Assembly (NCBI RefSeq): GCF_001941945.1
Contig: NZ_CP015583.1
Location: forward strand, 1,167,001-1,231,000
Source: Roseomonas gilardii
Lineage (GTDB): Bacteria > Pseudomonadota > Alphaproteobacteria > Acetobacterales > Acetobacteraceae
DNA length: 64,000 nucleotides
Reading direction: 5' to 3'
Shown here: one piece after another, positions 25,915 through 35,003 of the stretch
How positions within the stretch are numbered: the stretch's first letter is position 1
Layout of the letters: the number at the start of each line of letters is the position of its first letter
Position numbers and translations under genes: made by a program
The notes under the pieces: generated by a model
The model's input: only the letters and a program-made list of their open reading frames with translations
Database searches by the model: none
Told to the model about the DNA's origin: nothing

Positions 25915-26300
25915 CTTAGGCAGTGCTGGTAGCGAAGCTAGTCGCCTTGCTGGTCGCTTGCCTGTTTCCGGTTCGTCCTCGTGGCGCAGCCGCAACTTCG
26001 CGATCGCCGAGGTCGTCAGTCGCTGCCAATCCGTGCCCCTGGTGTAGTGCCGGAAGCTGCGCGGCGGTGCGGCCGGTAATCGCCTCCTGGCCGGCCGGCA
26101 CCGGCGCCGTGTACAGCCCAAGCCAGGACACCTCTTTCAGGCGCGCATTCCGGGCGCGGTGGCTGTCCTCTCCCGTCTTCAGTTTCCTGGGCCGGGCGGC
26201 TGGATTGCCTTCCCGCCCGCCGAGTTTGATCGCGTGCTCCATGATGACGGAGAACGCGGTCACGACTCGATTGGCGGTGCGGGGGAGTCTGTCAGGGCGA
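25915..26300 (-). pseudogene. Decayed tyrosine-type site-specific integrase next to tRNA-Met
   Basis: Two integrase-like pieces are in different frames on the minus strand. The N-terminal piece, ending about 26130, reads TANRVVTAFSVIMEHAIK and GNPAARPRKLKTGEDSHRA, like the core-binding domain before the catalytic core. The C-terminal piece (about 25900-26060) reads RHYTRGTDWQRLTTSAIAKL, like the tyrosine-nucleophile end of phage integrases. The catalytic core of about 150-200 residues between them (R-H-R region) is gone. The gene points away from the tRNA-proximal end as expected for an island integrase. Confidence 0.7.
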
Positions 26301-26377
26301 CAACTCGCGCGTCGCCCGGATCGTGAAGAGTGGGGATGACAGGCCGATAGACCGGCTGTCGCGGTTCAGGGCACCGG
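26301..26377. other. Remainder of the integrase-methyltransferase gap
   Basis: No gene is supported here. Together with the integrase relic it makes a 475-base stretch without an intact gene. Confidence 0.4.
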
Positions 26378-27721
26378 TCAGCTATATCGGATGGCGCTGA
26401 CGGCGATGCCGAGCTCCCGGTTGTCCCCCGAGGCGGACGAAAGGTCGGACGGCTTGTGAACCGGTGCCGCGATGCGGAGCGCGGGGCCGCTCTCGGCAAG
26501 CGGGAATGTATGCGTCCGGGTTTCGTGCGGAACCATGGTGAACTCCTCAGTCCCTCCATCGCTGCTGATCACGACCCGCTTTTCGATCGGAAGTGGGTTC
26601 AGCAGATCCAGCGAAGCCGACCTCCAACGTCCGGTCCGGTCGAGAGGAATTCCGGCCACGGCCGCTTTTGCCCAGCGCCAGGCGCCTTCTCCGGGGTGCC
26701 AGCAATCGGGCATGCCGACCGCCTCGATCAGAACAGGTGCTCCAAGATCGACGGTTTGCCCGCTAACCCGCGCGATATATGCCGAGCCCCGATCGGTGGA
26801 AGGCTCCTGGCGGAACGAGACGGCGAAGCCGGATCTCATCAGGAGCTCGACGAAATACTCCCGATGAAAGCCCAGTTCACACCAGCCATGCGCCTGCATG
26901 GCGGTCAACGACAGCCCGTCGAGTCTTGGTCCCCATGGATATTGCACCGTTGGACGGTAATAGCCGTCAACGGGGATGATAGGCTCGCCAGCGAATACAA
27001 CCATGCCATCCTCTGCCAGATGGTCACGGAGTGCATGCAGCACGGACTGATGATCGAGGGCATGGTGGAATGCTTCGAAGAAGAAAATCCGGTCATATTT
27101 CTTGCCGGGTGGGGCGTCACCGAACTGACCTCGCATGGCTTGGATACGAAGTCCCAGCGCTTCAGCCTGCGCGTGGATGAGATCCAGGTACCTTTGCTCG
27201 ATGTCCACGACTGTGACATCGCATCCCATCCGGGCGAGGTTCAGGCTGATTTGCCCATCGCCTGGCCCGTATTCCAGAATACTATCGCCCGCTTTTACAT
27301 CCAGCGCCTTCAATACTGCCCCGAAGGATTGCAGCATATCACCGACAAAGCGGCTGCTGGATGTGCGATAAAAATTTGGAACATAGTGGGATGCCAGCCG
27401 ATCCCGATCGTCGTTGAGATAATTGGCAAGTTCATCTCGCTCCGGATCGTATCCGTCCCGGCCCGTGATCTCCGCCAGAAGAATTTGGACCTGCTCGCCA
27501 TAGGAAGCAGAAAAGGGATCCAGTTCGAATTTCGCCCGTCGATCTTCCGGAAGCGCCCAGACAAAATCCGTCATTGCTTCGATGCGGGCGGCCTCGGTCC
27601 GATGGCCCGAATTGATCTCGGCTAGACGCCCGATATCGTCCAATTGCCTCACGGCTTCTCTCCCACAAATGCTCGCATCGAGTAGCGCGAGGCGTATATG
27701 GGGGCCACCCATGGGGAGCAT
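26378..27721 (-). CDS. SAM-dependent methyltransferase domain protein (probable island cargo)
   Basis: 447-aa cytoplasmic protein. The class I methyltransferase core is near residues 130-270, with the SAM-binding motif ILEYGPGDGQISLNLARMG and acidic VVDIEQRY after it; EAFHHALDH is the motif IV region. The N-terminal 125 and C-terminal 170 residues are not recognised. The start at 27721 has GGAG 11 bases upstream. The base composition is visibly less GC-rich than the neighbours. It lies between the integrase relic and a tRNA-like relic. Substrate is unknown; glycan or small-molecule modification is only a guess. Confidence 0.75.
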   Translation of the reverse strand: MLPMGGPHIRLALLDASICGREAVRQLDDIGRLAEINSGHRTEAARIEAMTDFVWALPEDRRAKFELDPFSASYGEQVQILLAEITGRDGYDPERDELANYLNDDRDRLASHYVPNFYRTSSSRFVGDMLQSFGAVLKALDVKAGDSILEYGPGDGQISLNLARMGCDVTVVDIEQRYLDLIHAQAEALGLRIQAMRGQFGDAPPGKKYDRIFFFEAFHHALDHQSVLHALRDHLAEDGMVVFAGEPIIPVDGYYRPTVQYPWGPRLDGLSLTAMQAHGWCELGFHREYFVELLMRSGFAVSFRQEPSTDRGSAYIARVSGQTVDLGAPVLIEAVGMPDCWHPGEGAWRWAKAAVAGIPLDRTGRWRSASLDLLNPLPIEKRVVISSDGGTEEFTMVPHETRTHTFPLAESGPALRIAAPVHKPSDLSSASGDNRELGIAVSAIRYS

Positions 27722-28171
27722 TTTCGTTGTGGCTCCGCAGGGATTTTCGATCTGAGATAGCGCCGGTGCTGCCGGCCGACGGCGATCCGGCCGCTCTTCG
27801 ACCACCTGCCCTGTTGTTCGCTGTCATAAGGATGGCCGGGTATGTGAGGAAAATTCGCGCCAGGTCGGCGCCTTTATGATCTGCCGGTCTCATGGGCCAA
27901 CTGGCACCGCAGGATGACGGTTCAGGGCTCGGCAATGCAGTCTTGGCACCAAAGGCGAGGATGCGCCTTACTCACGGTTCGGCGAGTCGAACACTGAGTT
28001 GCTTGATAAGCAGAAAACCACAATCCCCTGGTGGGCAGCCAAATCCGCTCACCGCCATCGGCCGAAGCTCCGGAATATCCACGGCTATTCTTTATTCGAC
28101 GGAGAAGTCGCGCCTGGCCCGTGACTTCGCAGCACGGGCCTCTGGCTCCGATGTCGTGCCTGCCGGGGCGC
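27722..28171. other. Low-GC gap with a tRNA-like relic
   Basis: 450 bases without a supported gene. The only structure seen is the tRNA-like relic at about 27996-28060. Confidence 0.5.
27996..28060 (+). repeat. Degenerate copy of the tRNA-Met sequence (candidate attR relic)
   Basis: Aligned with the tRNA at 25828, AGCAG, AATCCC, TGGT, GGC, AAATCCG and scattered acceptor bases recur in the same order, with point changes and one deletion in the T-arm. It cannot fold as a functional tRNA. It may be the far-end attachment-site duplicate of the island, or a decayed tRNA gene. Confidence 0.45.
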
Positions 28172-28393
28172 TCAGCCGGCCATCAGTGCTGGCTGGCTTT
28201 CCTCGGACAGGATTGCAGGATGCAGCGATGCCACCGTCACTGCGGGCGATGCCGTATCCAGTGCGCGCAGCAGGCTGGCCATCCGACTCAGGATCACGGT
28301 GGCGGCAGAGTGATCAGCCTCGAAGGCTTCGGCGGCCAGTTGATCGACTCGCTCCGCGAGATCGATCAGGGTGAGGTGGCGCGGATTTTCCAT
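28172..28393 (-). CDS. Small hypothetical protein
   Basis: 73-aa protein with an amphipathic helical N-terminal half (LIDLAERVDQLAAEAFEADHSAATVILSRMASLLRAL). A purine-rich GGAGAGGAG lies about 15 bases upstream of the chosen ATG; a longer version to 28492 is possible. No family is recognised. It lies in the low-GC stretch next to the island scar. Confidence 0.45.
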   Translation of the reverse strand: MENPRHLTLIDLAERVDQLAAEAFEADHSAATVILSRMASLLRALDTASPAVTVASLHPAILSEESQPALMAG

Positions 28394-28608
28394 GCCGGGA
28401 ACGCTAGGCTCCTCTCCGCCATGTCCCGAAGGGGAATGGGTGCGGTGCAAAAAGGTTAACATCTGCTGAAGCGACAATGAAGGAAAAACCACTACCCAGA
28501 GTTCATGAAGCTATGAGTTAAAAACAATCCAAGATTGCAAAAAACGCCGATCTTGTGCTGTGTCATGCCCTCGCGGGGCGCCTCCAGAGACTCGGCCGGT
28601 TGATCCCT

Positions 28609-29646
28609 CTACATCCCGGCAACTGCCAGCGCGGCGCGCCAGACCCGCAGGAAGTTCCCGGACCAGAGCAGCTCCAGTGCCTGCCGGTCATAGCCACGGC
28701 GCGCCAGCTCGGCGGTCAGGCCCGGTGTCTCCCCGGCATGGCGCCAGCCCTGCACCCCGCCGCCGCCGTCGAAGTCGCTGGACAGGCCGACATGCTCGAT
28801 GCCGATGCGCCGCACCGCGTGCTCCACATGATCCGCCATGTCGGCCACCGAGGCGCGGAACCGGCCATCCGCGTCCGGTGCCCGCAGGAAGGCCGGGACG
28901 GCGGTGATCTGCGCGATGCCGCCGACCTGCTTCAGCATGTCGAGCTGTTCGTCATCCAGGTTGCGCGGATGCGCGCGCAGGGCGGCGCAGCAGGTGTGGG
29001 TGGCCAGCACCGGCGCCCGCGAGATCTCGGCCGCCTGGAAGAAGCTGCTGCGGGCGATGTGGGACATGTCCACCATCAGCCCGACCCGGTTCATTTCCCG
29101 CACTGCCTGTCGCCCCAGTTCGCTCAGCCCGCCATGCAGGGTGGGGCCATCGCCCAGCTCGGGCTTGGGGCGGGCGGCGTCGGACAGGTCATTGTGCCCG
29201 TCATGCGTGACGGTGACGTAGCAGGCGCCGAGATCGCGCCAGAGCTTCAGCCGTGACAGGTCGTGCCCCATGGCATTGCCGTTCTCCACGCCCAGCAGCA
29301 CGGAGAAAGCCCCGTCAGCCTGCGCGGCGGCGAGTTCGTCCGGCGTGGTGACGAGCCGGTGTTCCGTATCGGCGGTGGCGCGGATGGCGCGCAGCATGGC
29401 CTCGGCGCGCTCTCCGGCGGCGGCCTGGCCCTCCGGCGTGCGCGGCCCCTGGGGCGTATAGGCGATGAAGACCACGCCCTTCAGCCCGCCGGCCCGCATC
29501 TTGGGGAAGTCCACCTGACGCGGCGTTTCGCCATGCGGATCGGGCATGTCGGGCCAGGGGATGTCCACATGCGTGTCGAGCGTCGGCAGCGACGCGTGCA
29601 GGGCGGCGATCTCCGCTTCGGCGGAATGGGCGATGGGGGCGTCCAT
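28609..29646 (-). CDS. Membrane-dipeptidase family (M19) zinc dipeptidase
   Basis: 345-aa TIM-barrel metallopeptidase of the renal dipeptidase family. Zinc ligands appear in DTHVDIPW (H-x-D, near residue 25), VENGNAMG (Glu), MVDMSHIA, THTCCAALRAHPRN and LSSDFDGG. It has no signal peptide, so it is probably cytoplasmic and cleaves dipeptides, including some D-amino-acid ones. It starts 11 bases after the serine hydrolase gene and is likely co-transcribed with it. Confidence 0.88.
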   Translation of the reverse strand: MDAPIAHSAEAEIAALHASLPTLDTHVDIPWPDMPDPHGETPRQVDFPKMRAGGLKGVVFIAYTPQGPRTPEGQAAAGERAEAMLRAIRATADTEHRLVTTPDELAAAQADGAFSVLLGVENGNAMGHDLSRLKLWRDLGACYVTVTHDGHNDLSDAARPKPELGDGPTLHGGLSELGRQAVREMNRVGLMVDMSHIARSSFFQAAEISRAPVLATHTCCAALRAHPRNLDDEQLDMLKQVGGIAQITAVPAFLRAPDADGRFRASVADMADHVEHAVRRIGIEHVGLSSDFDGGGGVQGWRHAGETPGLTAELARRGYDRQALELLWSGNFLRVWRAALAVAGM

Positions 29647-29657
29647 GGCGGTCCCGT

Positions 29658-30761
29658 TCAGATGGTGCGGGCGCGGCTGATGCGCGCGATGGTCTCGGGC
29701 AGGGCGGCGGGGTCGAGCCAGCGGAACACCGCGACGATCCGCGTCGCCGGCTCGATCCAGATGACGTTGCCGCCCGCACCCTGGGCGAAGAGGCTTTCGC
29801 GATCGGCTTCCGGGAAGCGGCCGGAGCGGTTCAGCCACCACAGCAGCCCGTAATCCTCGTGCAGCGGGCAGGGCGTGCCGCTGGCCGCCACCCAGCCGGG
29901 CGGCAGGATGCGCTGTCCGTCCCAGATCCCGCCCGCGAGCATCAGCAGGCCGAGCCGCGCCTGGTCCTCCGCATGGGTGCGGATGCCCCCGCCCCAATGC
30001 GTGCCGCCCGGCACCGAGAGCGCCGTGCGCCCGCCGGGCAGGGTGACGGAGGCGGTGCGGTAGCCGTCCCAGGACCAGTCCTCGCTGCCGCCGATCGGGC
30101 GCATGATCCGTTCCGCCCAGACCTCCGGCAGCGGCCGGGCGAAGCGCAGCATCAGCGCCAGGGACAGGGCGTTCACCCGGACATCATTGTATTCCCAGTA
30201 GGAGCCCGGCGGCTGCAAAGGCCGCTCCCAGCCCTTGGGCGCCTTGCCTTCGCGCTGCAGGTCGCGGCCCCGGTCCAGCACGTCGGATTTGCCGTGCAGC
30301 GTGCCCTCCCACTCGCTGGTCTGGGACAGCAGCATGCGCCAGGTGATGGCGCCGTTGCGCGGGCCGGCGAAGGCGGGGTCGGAGACACCGGCCGAGACCG
30401 GCTCGTCCAGGTCGCGGATCAGCCCGTCCAGCACGGCGATGCCCGCCAGCAGGGACAGGCAGGACTTGGCGACGCTGAAGGTGCGGTCCACCTGCCGCGT
30501 ATCGCCCCAGCGGGCGGCGACGCGGCCATGGCGCAGGATCAGCCCGTTCGGCGCGCCGCGCGGCTCGACCGGGCCCAGGATCTCGTTGCCCGGCGGCGGC
30601 TCGAAATGGCCGGAGGCGAGATAGGCCGGCAGGTCGCGGGGGAAGGGGCTTTCCTGCGTCTGCGCCCAGCCTGTGGCCTCGGCGAGTCGGGCGGGGTCGA
30701 AGCCGAGGGTCTCGGCCGCGCCCTCGGGCAGGGCGGCGGGGTGTGGCGATGGGAAGATCAT
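29658..30761 (-). CDS. Serine hydrolase of the beta-lactamase/penicillin-binding family (class C-like fold)
   Basis: 367-aa protein. The nucleophile motif is SVAK in RTFSVAKSCLSLLAG (near residue 96), and the YND in WEYNDVRVN corresponds to YxN. MLLSQTSEWEG is the family motif after the SxxK helix. HWGGGIRTHAEDQARLGLLML is typical of esterase-like members. The start is MIFPSPHP at 30761. A role in peptide or ester hydrolysis together with the dipeptidase downstream is plausible, not proven. No signal peptide is seen. Confidence 0.8.
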   Translation of the reverse strand: MIFPSPHPAALPEGAAETLGFDPARLAEATGWAQTQESPFPRDLPAYLASGHFEPPPGNEILGPVEPRGAPNGLILRHGRVAARWGDTRQVDRTFSVAKSCLSLLAGIAVLDGLIRDLDEPVSAGVSDPAFAGPRNGAITWRMLLSQTSEWEGTLHGKSDVLDRGRDLQREGKAPKGWERPLQPPGSYWEYNDVRVNALSLALMLRFARPLPEVWAERIMRPIGGSEDWSWDGYRTASVTLPGGRTALSVPGGTHWGGGIRTHAEDQARLGLLMLAGGIWDGQRILPPGWVAASGTPCPLHEDYGLLWWLNRSGRFPEADRESLFAQGAGGNVIWIEPATRIVAVFRWLDPAALPETIARISRARTI

Positions 30762-31060
30762 TGCCGCCAGCCTCCGCCCGATCGCCGCTTTGGGGAAGGC
30801 CCCCGGGCGGTGGGGAAGCCGGAAAGGGGGCTGCCGCCGGCGGGTTTTTTCGCGACCGCGCGCCCGGGGCTCAGGGTTTTTCAACCGTTTGGCGCTTTGC
30901 TGTCCGGGATGGACCCTTGCCGCAAACAGAACGCCGCGCAGACGATTCAGGATATCCGAGGCATGCGACGCTTTTCCACGGGCGCGGGCGGCACGGCACG
31001 GCCGGCCACGCCGTCCCGACCGGCGCTTCCGGCAGAGGCCCCGCGGGCGGGAGACCGGCC
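30762..31060. promoter_or_regulatory. Divergent intergenic region
   Basis: About 300 bases between divergent genes; it must contain both promoters. A TTTTTT tract follows a short GC palindrome at about 30840-30850, but the stem is too small for a convincing terminator. No gene is seen. Confidence 0.4.
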
Positions 31061-32788
31061 ATGACGTTTCCCGGCGGCCGCCGCGGGGCCGACACGGCGC
31101 CGGAGACGGAGCATGACCAGGCCGATCGACACGAACGCTACGTGACCTTCGCCCTGGCCGCGGCGGAGCTGCTGGTGGAGATCCGCCCCGACGGCATCAT
31201 CACCTATGCCGCCGGCAGTTTCGAGCAGCGTTTCGGGCAGGCGCCGGAGGCCTTCCTCGCCACCCCCGTCCGCCGGCTCCTGGCGCCGGAGGAGCGCGAA
31301 CGCCTGGAGGACACGCTCATGCTGCTGGGCGCGCAGCAACGCATCCCGCCCATGCTGTTCCGCCTGCGGACCCGCGAGCGGCGGTCGATGCTGCTGTCCG
31401 GCCTGCCCTTCGCGCATCGCCAGGGGCTGCGCTTCTGCCTCTGCCTCTCGGCGGTGCCGGAAGGGATGCTGGACCTGTCCGGGGAGACCGATCTGGGACC
31501 GGAGGCGCTGGCCCGGGTCGCGGAACAGCGCCTGCGGGAGGGGGAGGCGGCCTCCTCCATGGGCTTCCTCGAACTCGAGGAGAATGGGAGCGACATCCTG
31601 AAACAGATCCGCGAGGCGATGCTGGCCGGTGACGACGGCGACGGGGTGGCGGGACGGATCGCTCCGGGGCGCTATGGGATCGTGTCCGGCGGCGCGGCGA
31701 ATCCCCCGCCGAGGGAGGCCGGGCCGGAACGCGACGAGGCAGGCCGGGGCCGGGCCGGAGGCGATGAGGGACTGGCCGGGGAGCAGGCGGAGCATGGCCT
31801 GAGGGGCGGCATGACGGATCTCGCGAAGCTGGCGGCCCGGGTGGAGGCCGCCCTGGCCCGGGGAGGGCAGGAGACGCGGCTCCGCGCGCTCGACATGCCG
31901 CTGACGGCGCCCGGGCTCGACGTGGTCCAGGCCACGCGCGCCCTGCGCCATGCCCTGTCCGCCTTCGCGCAGGAAGGGCAGGAGGGGCTGAACGACTGGG
32001 GCTTCGACCAGGGGCTGCAGGGCTTCCTCGCCTCCGCCACCCTGCGCAGCGAGGCGATGCGGCGCGCCCTGGCGGAACGGCGCTTCCACATGGCCTACCA
32101 GCCCATCGTCGGCCTGCAGGATGGACGCGTGCACCACTACGAGGCTCTGCTGCGCCCCCGGCCCATCCAGGACCTGCCGCTGAAGGGGCCGCAGGAATTC
32201 GTGACCTTCGCCGAGGCCATCGGCTTGGCCGAGGAGCTGGACTGGGCGGTGCTGCACAGCGTCGCCCAGGTGGCGCAGCGGCCTGCGATGCCGCGCATCG
32301 CCGTCAACCTGTCCGGCCTGTCGCTGCAAAGCCCGGTCTTCCGGCGGAAGATGGAGAGCCTGCTGGACGCCCGGCCGAATCTGGCGGAGCGGCTGCTGGT
32401 GGAGATCACCGAGACGGCGCAGATCGGCGACGAGGACGAGGCCATCCGCAGCGTGCAGTTCCTGCGCGACCGCTGGGTGGCCGTCTGCCTCGACGATTTC
32501 GGCGCGGGCGCCTCGGCCTTCCGCTACCTGCGCGCGCTCCAGGTCGATTTCGTGAAGCTGGACGGCGTCTATGTGCAGGGCGCCCTGCGCAGTGCGCGCG
32601 ACCGCAGCTTCGTGACGGCGATCGTGGAACTGTCGCAGTCCCTGGGCGCCGCGGTGGTGGCGGAGCGGATCGAGACCGAGGCCGAGGCGGGGCTGATGCG
32701 GGAACTGGGCGTGGGCTTCGGCCAGGGCTTCCATTTCGGCCGGCCGGGACAGCTTCCCGGCCACCCGGGGGGCGGCTGTTCCGACTGA
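31061..32788 (+). CDS. PAS-EAL domain protein, probable c-di-GMP phosphodiesterase
   Basis: 575-aa cytoplasmic signalling protein. The N-terminal PAS-like domain (about 20-125) begins YVTFALAAAELLVEIRPDG. The middle is low-complexity linker. The EAL domain (about 340-565) has YEALLRP, NLSGLSLQ, VEITETAQIGD, DDFGAGASAFRYL, VKLDGVYV and ERIETEAEA. All Mg-binding and catalytic residues can be found, so hydrolysis of c-di-GMP is likely. There is no GGDEF domain and no membrane segment. ATG 31061 is the first start that keeps the PAS domain. Confidence 0.85.
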   Translation: MTFPGGRRGADTAPETEHDQADRHERYVTFALAAAELLVEIRPDGIITYAAGSFEQRFGQAPEAFLATPVRRLLAPEERERLEDTLMLLGAQQRIPPMLFRLRTRERRSMLLSGLPFAHRQGLRFCLCLSAVPEGMLDLSGETDLGPEALARVAEQRLREGEAASSMGFLELEENGSDILKQIREAMLAGDDGDGVAGRIAPGRYGIVSGGAANPPPREAGPERDEAGRGRAGGDEGLAGEQAEHGLRGGMTDLAKLAARVEAALARGGQETRLRALDMPLTAPGLDVVQATRALRHALSAFAQEGQEGLNDWGFDQGLQGFLASATLRSEAMRRALAERRFHMAYQPIVGLQDGRVHHYEALLRPRPIQDLPLKGPQEFVTFAEAIGLAEELDWAVLHSVAQVAQRPAMPRIAVNLSGLSLQSPVFRRKMESLLDARPNLAERLLVEITETAQIGDEDEAIRSVQFLRDRWVAVCLDDFGAGASAFRYLRALQVDFVKLDGVYVQGALRSARDRSFVTAIVELSQSLGAAVVAERIETEAEAGLMRELGVGFGQGFHFGRPGQLPGHPGGGCSD

Positions 32789-32857
32789 ATCCGGCACCGT
32801 CCTGGGCGACCGGCGCGTGGCATTGGCAGAGGCCCGGGACCACCCCACATGGGCGGC

Positions 32858-33421
32858 ATGACCGATCCCGTCTCCCGAAACTCCGAGACGGCCATCCTGG
32901 GCGGTGGCTGTTTCTGGTGCCTCGACGCCGTCTATCGCAACCTGGAGGGCGTTGCCTCCGTCGTTTCCGGCTATGCCGGCGGCACGGTCCCGAACCCGAC
33001 CTATGAGCAGGTCTGCGGCAAGCGGACCGGCCATGCGGAGGTGGTGAAGGTCGATTTCGACCCCGCCGTGATCTCCTATGCCGACATCCTGCGTGTCTTC
33101 TTCACCATCCACGATCCCACCACCAAGGATCGCCAGGGCGCCGATGTCGGGCCGCAGTACCGCAGCGTCATCTTCGCCACTTCGCCCGAACAGGAGCGCG
33201 TGGCGCGGGAGGTGATGGCGGAGGTAGCCGAGGCCGGCCTCTACCCGGCGCCGCTGGTGACCGAGCTTGCCCCCGCGCCGGAATTCTGGCCCGGCGAGGC
33301 GGAGCACCAGGACTACTTCGCCCGCACGCCCTGGTCGGGCTATTGCCGGGCGGTGATCGCGCCGAAGGTGACGAAGTTCCGCAAGAGCTTCGCGCATCGG
33401 CTGAAGGAGCGTGCGGCATGA
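32858..33421 (+). CDS. msrA: Peptide-methionine (S)-S-oxide reductase MsrA
   Basis: 187-aa repair enzyme that reduces the S form of methionine sulfoxide. The catalytic motif GGCFWCLDA is near residue 17. [17 protein letters not shown] and EHQDYF follow. The ATG at 32858 is used; an in-frame ATG lies three codons before. The stop overlaps the msrB start (ATGA), so both stereospecific reductases are made together. No signal peptide is present: cytoplasmic. Confidence 0.94.
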   Translation: MTDPVSRNSETAILGGGCFWCLDAVYRNLEGVASVVSGYAGGTVPNPTYEQVCGKRTGHAEVVKVDFDPAVISYADILRVFFTIHDPTTKDRQGADVGPQYRSVIFATSPEQERVAREVMAEVAEAGLYPAPLVTELAPAPEFWPGEAEHQDYFARTPWSGYCRAVIAPKVTKFRKSFAHRLKERAA

Positions 33422-33849
33422 GCGGGAAGGATCAGGTGATGGACGAGGCGGCGCGCCGGTCGGAGGAGGAGTGGCGCCACTGCCTCCTGCCCCAGGCCTA
33501 TCGCGTGTTGCGCGAGCACGGCACGGAACGCCCCGGCTCCTCGCCCCTGAACGGCGAGAAGCGGGCGGGCACCTACCATTGCGCCGGCTGCGGCGAGGCG
33601 CTCTTCGATTCCGTGACGAAGTTCGAGAGCGGCACGGGCTGGCCATCCTTCTTCCGGCCTATCGAGGGCGCGGTGGCCACCACCACCGACCGCGCCCATG
33701 GCATGGTGCGGACCGAGGTGCATTGCGCCCATTGCCATGGCCATCTCGGCCATGTCTTCCCGGACGGGCCGCCGCCGACCGGGATGCGCTTCTGCATGAA
33801 CGGCGTGGCGCTGCGCTTCGAGCCGGCGACGGACCAGCCGGCGGGCTGA
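33418..33849 (+). CDS. msrB: Peptide-methionine (R)-S-oxide reductase MsrB
   Basis: 143-aa enzyme for the R form of methionine sulfoxide. Structural zinc Cys pairs are in HCAGCGEAL and [11 protein letters not shown]. The catalytic Cys is in [12 protein letters not shown] (near residue 126). [10 protein letters not shown] is the family substrate motif. It overlaps msrA by four bases. Confidence 0.95.
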   Translation: MSGKDQVMDEAARRSEEEWRHCLLPQAYRVLREHGTERPGSSPLNGEKRAGTYHCAGCGEALFDSVTKFESGTGWPSFFRPIEGAVATTTDRAHGMVRTEVHCAHCHGHLGHVFPDGPPPTGMRFCMNGVALRFEPATDQPAG

Positions 33850-33860
33850 CGGCCCGGCGA

Positions 33861-33886
33861 CGGCGCGCCCCATGCCGGGCGCGCCG
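33861..33886 (+). terminator. Hairpin after msrAB (no T-run)
   Basis: CGGCGCGCCC-N6-GGGCGCGCCG, a perfect 10-bp stem starting 12 bases after the msrB stop. Without a T-tract it may stop or stabilise the transcript. Confidence 0.5.
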
Positions 33887-33984
33887 GCATCTCCTGCGCC
33901 CGGCCATCCTGTGCTAGTCATCGGCGCAACGGACGGGGGGTCTCCCTCCGCGGCAAAGGCATCCACCCCGGAGGACGAGGTCCC

Positions 33985-34992
33985 ATGCGCTTCAAGAGCC
34001 TGGCCGGAGGGCTGACCGGGCTTGCCCTCCTCGCCGCCCTGCCGCTGCAGGGGGTGCTGGCCGCGTCGCCGGATCTGGTCTTCGTGCTCAATTCGGGCGA
34101 GGCGAACATCCAGATCCTGGATGGGCGCAGCCGCGAGGAGATCCGGCGCATCCCGGTGCTGCGGGAGGTCCATCACCTCACCCTGACGCCGGACCGCAGC
34201 CAGATCCTGGTCGGGGATTCCGGCGGCAACGAGATGCTCTTCCTCGACCCCGCCACCGGATCGGTGCTGCGGCGGGAGCGGATCAGCAACCCCTATCACC
34301 TCGCCTTCACGCCGGACGGGAAGCGTCTGGTGGTGACCAGCCTGCGCCGCGACCAGGTGGACATCTATGGCTGGGATGGGCAGGCGCTGAACCTGCAGGG
34401 GCGCCTGCGGGTGGGCGATATGCCGAGCCATCTGGCCTACAGCCCCGACAGCCGCTTCGCCTATGTCACCCTGCAGGGCGAGCGCAGCATCGCCGCCGTG
34501 GACCTGGAGCGCCGCGAGGTCGCCTGGACGCAGGAGGTCGGCCGCGATCCCGCCGGCATCCACTGGCACGAGGGCAAGCTCCTCGTGGGCGCGATGGGGC
34601 AGGACTTCATCTCGGTGGTGGACCCCGTGACTCATGTGGTGGAACGCCGCATCACGGTCGGGCGCGGCGCGCACCAGATCTTCCCGTCCCCCGACAACAG
34701 CGTGATCTATGTCACCAGCCGCGTGGACAGCCGCGTCACCGCGCTGGACCCGAAGGACCTTTCGGTGAAGCGTGTCTATGACACGCCGGGAGGGCCGGAC
34801 GACATCACCTTCGATCCGCAGGGCCGGCTCTGGGCCACGCTGCGCTGGGTGGCCAAGGTCGGCGTGCTGGACCCCGCCACGGGGGAGATGCAGACGGTGC
34901 GCGCCGGCCGTTCGCCGCACGGCATCCTCTATCGCGCCGCCGATCCGGCCCTGGCGCAGGATGACCGCGCCGCCCCGGCGCAGCCACGCTGA
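33985..34992 (+). CDS. Exported YncE-like beta-propeller protein
   Basis: 335-aa secreted protein. The signal peptide is residues 1-27 (LAGGLTGLALLAALPLQGVLA). The rest is seven-bladed beta-propeller repeat with VLNSGEANIQILDG, LTPDRSQILVGDSGGNEM, FTPDGKRLVVTSLRRDQVDIY, YSPDSRFAYVTLQGERSIAAVDL and so on. Members are annotated as YncE family with unknown ligand. GAGGACGAGG precedes the ATG. It is followed 11 bases later by an exported polysaccharide deacetylase. Confidence 0.8.
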   Translation: MRFKSLAGGLTGLALLAALPLQGVLAASPDLVFVLNSGEANIQILDGRSREEIRRIPVLREVHHLTLTPDRSQILVGDSGGNEMLFLDPATGSVLRRERISNPYHLAFTPDGKRLVVTSLRRDQVDIYGWDGQALNLQGRLRVGDMPSHLAYSPDSRFAYVTLQGERSIAAVDLERREVAWTQEVGRDPAGIHWHEGKLLVGAMGQDFISVVDPVTHVVERRITVGRGAHQIFPSPDNSVIYVTSRVDSRVTALDPKDLSVKRVYDTPGGPDDITFDPQGRLWATLRWVAKVGVLDPATGEMQTVRAGRSPHGILYRAADPALAQDDRAAPAQPR

Positions 34993-35003
34993 GGTCCGGC
35001 GCG

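Noticed and set aside
30838-30852. Terminator with T6 near the divergent hydrolase/PAS-EAL region
   Set aside because: The GC palindrome before the T-run forms only a 3-bp stem with a 4-base loop; too weak, and no plus-strand gene ends here.
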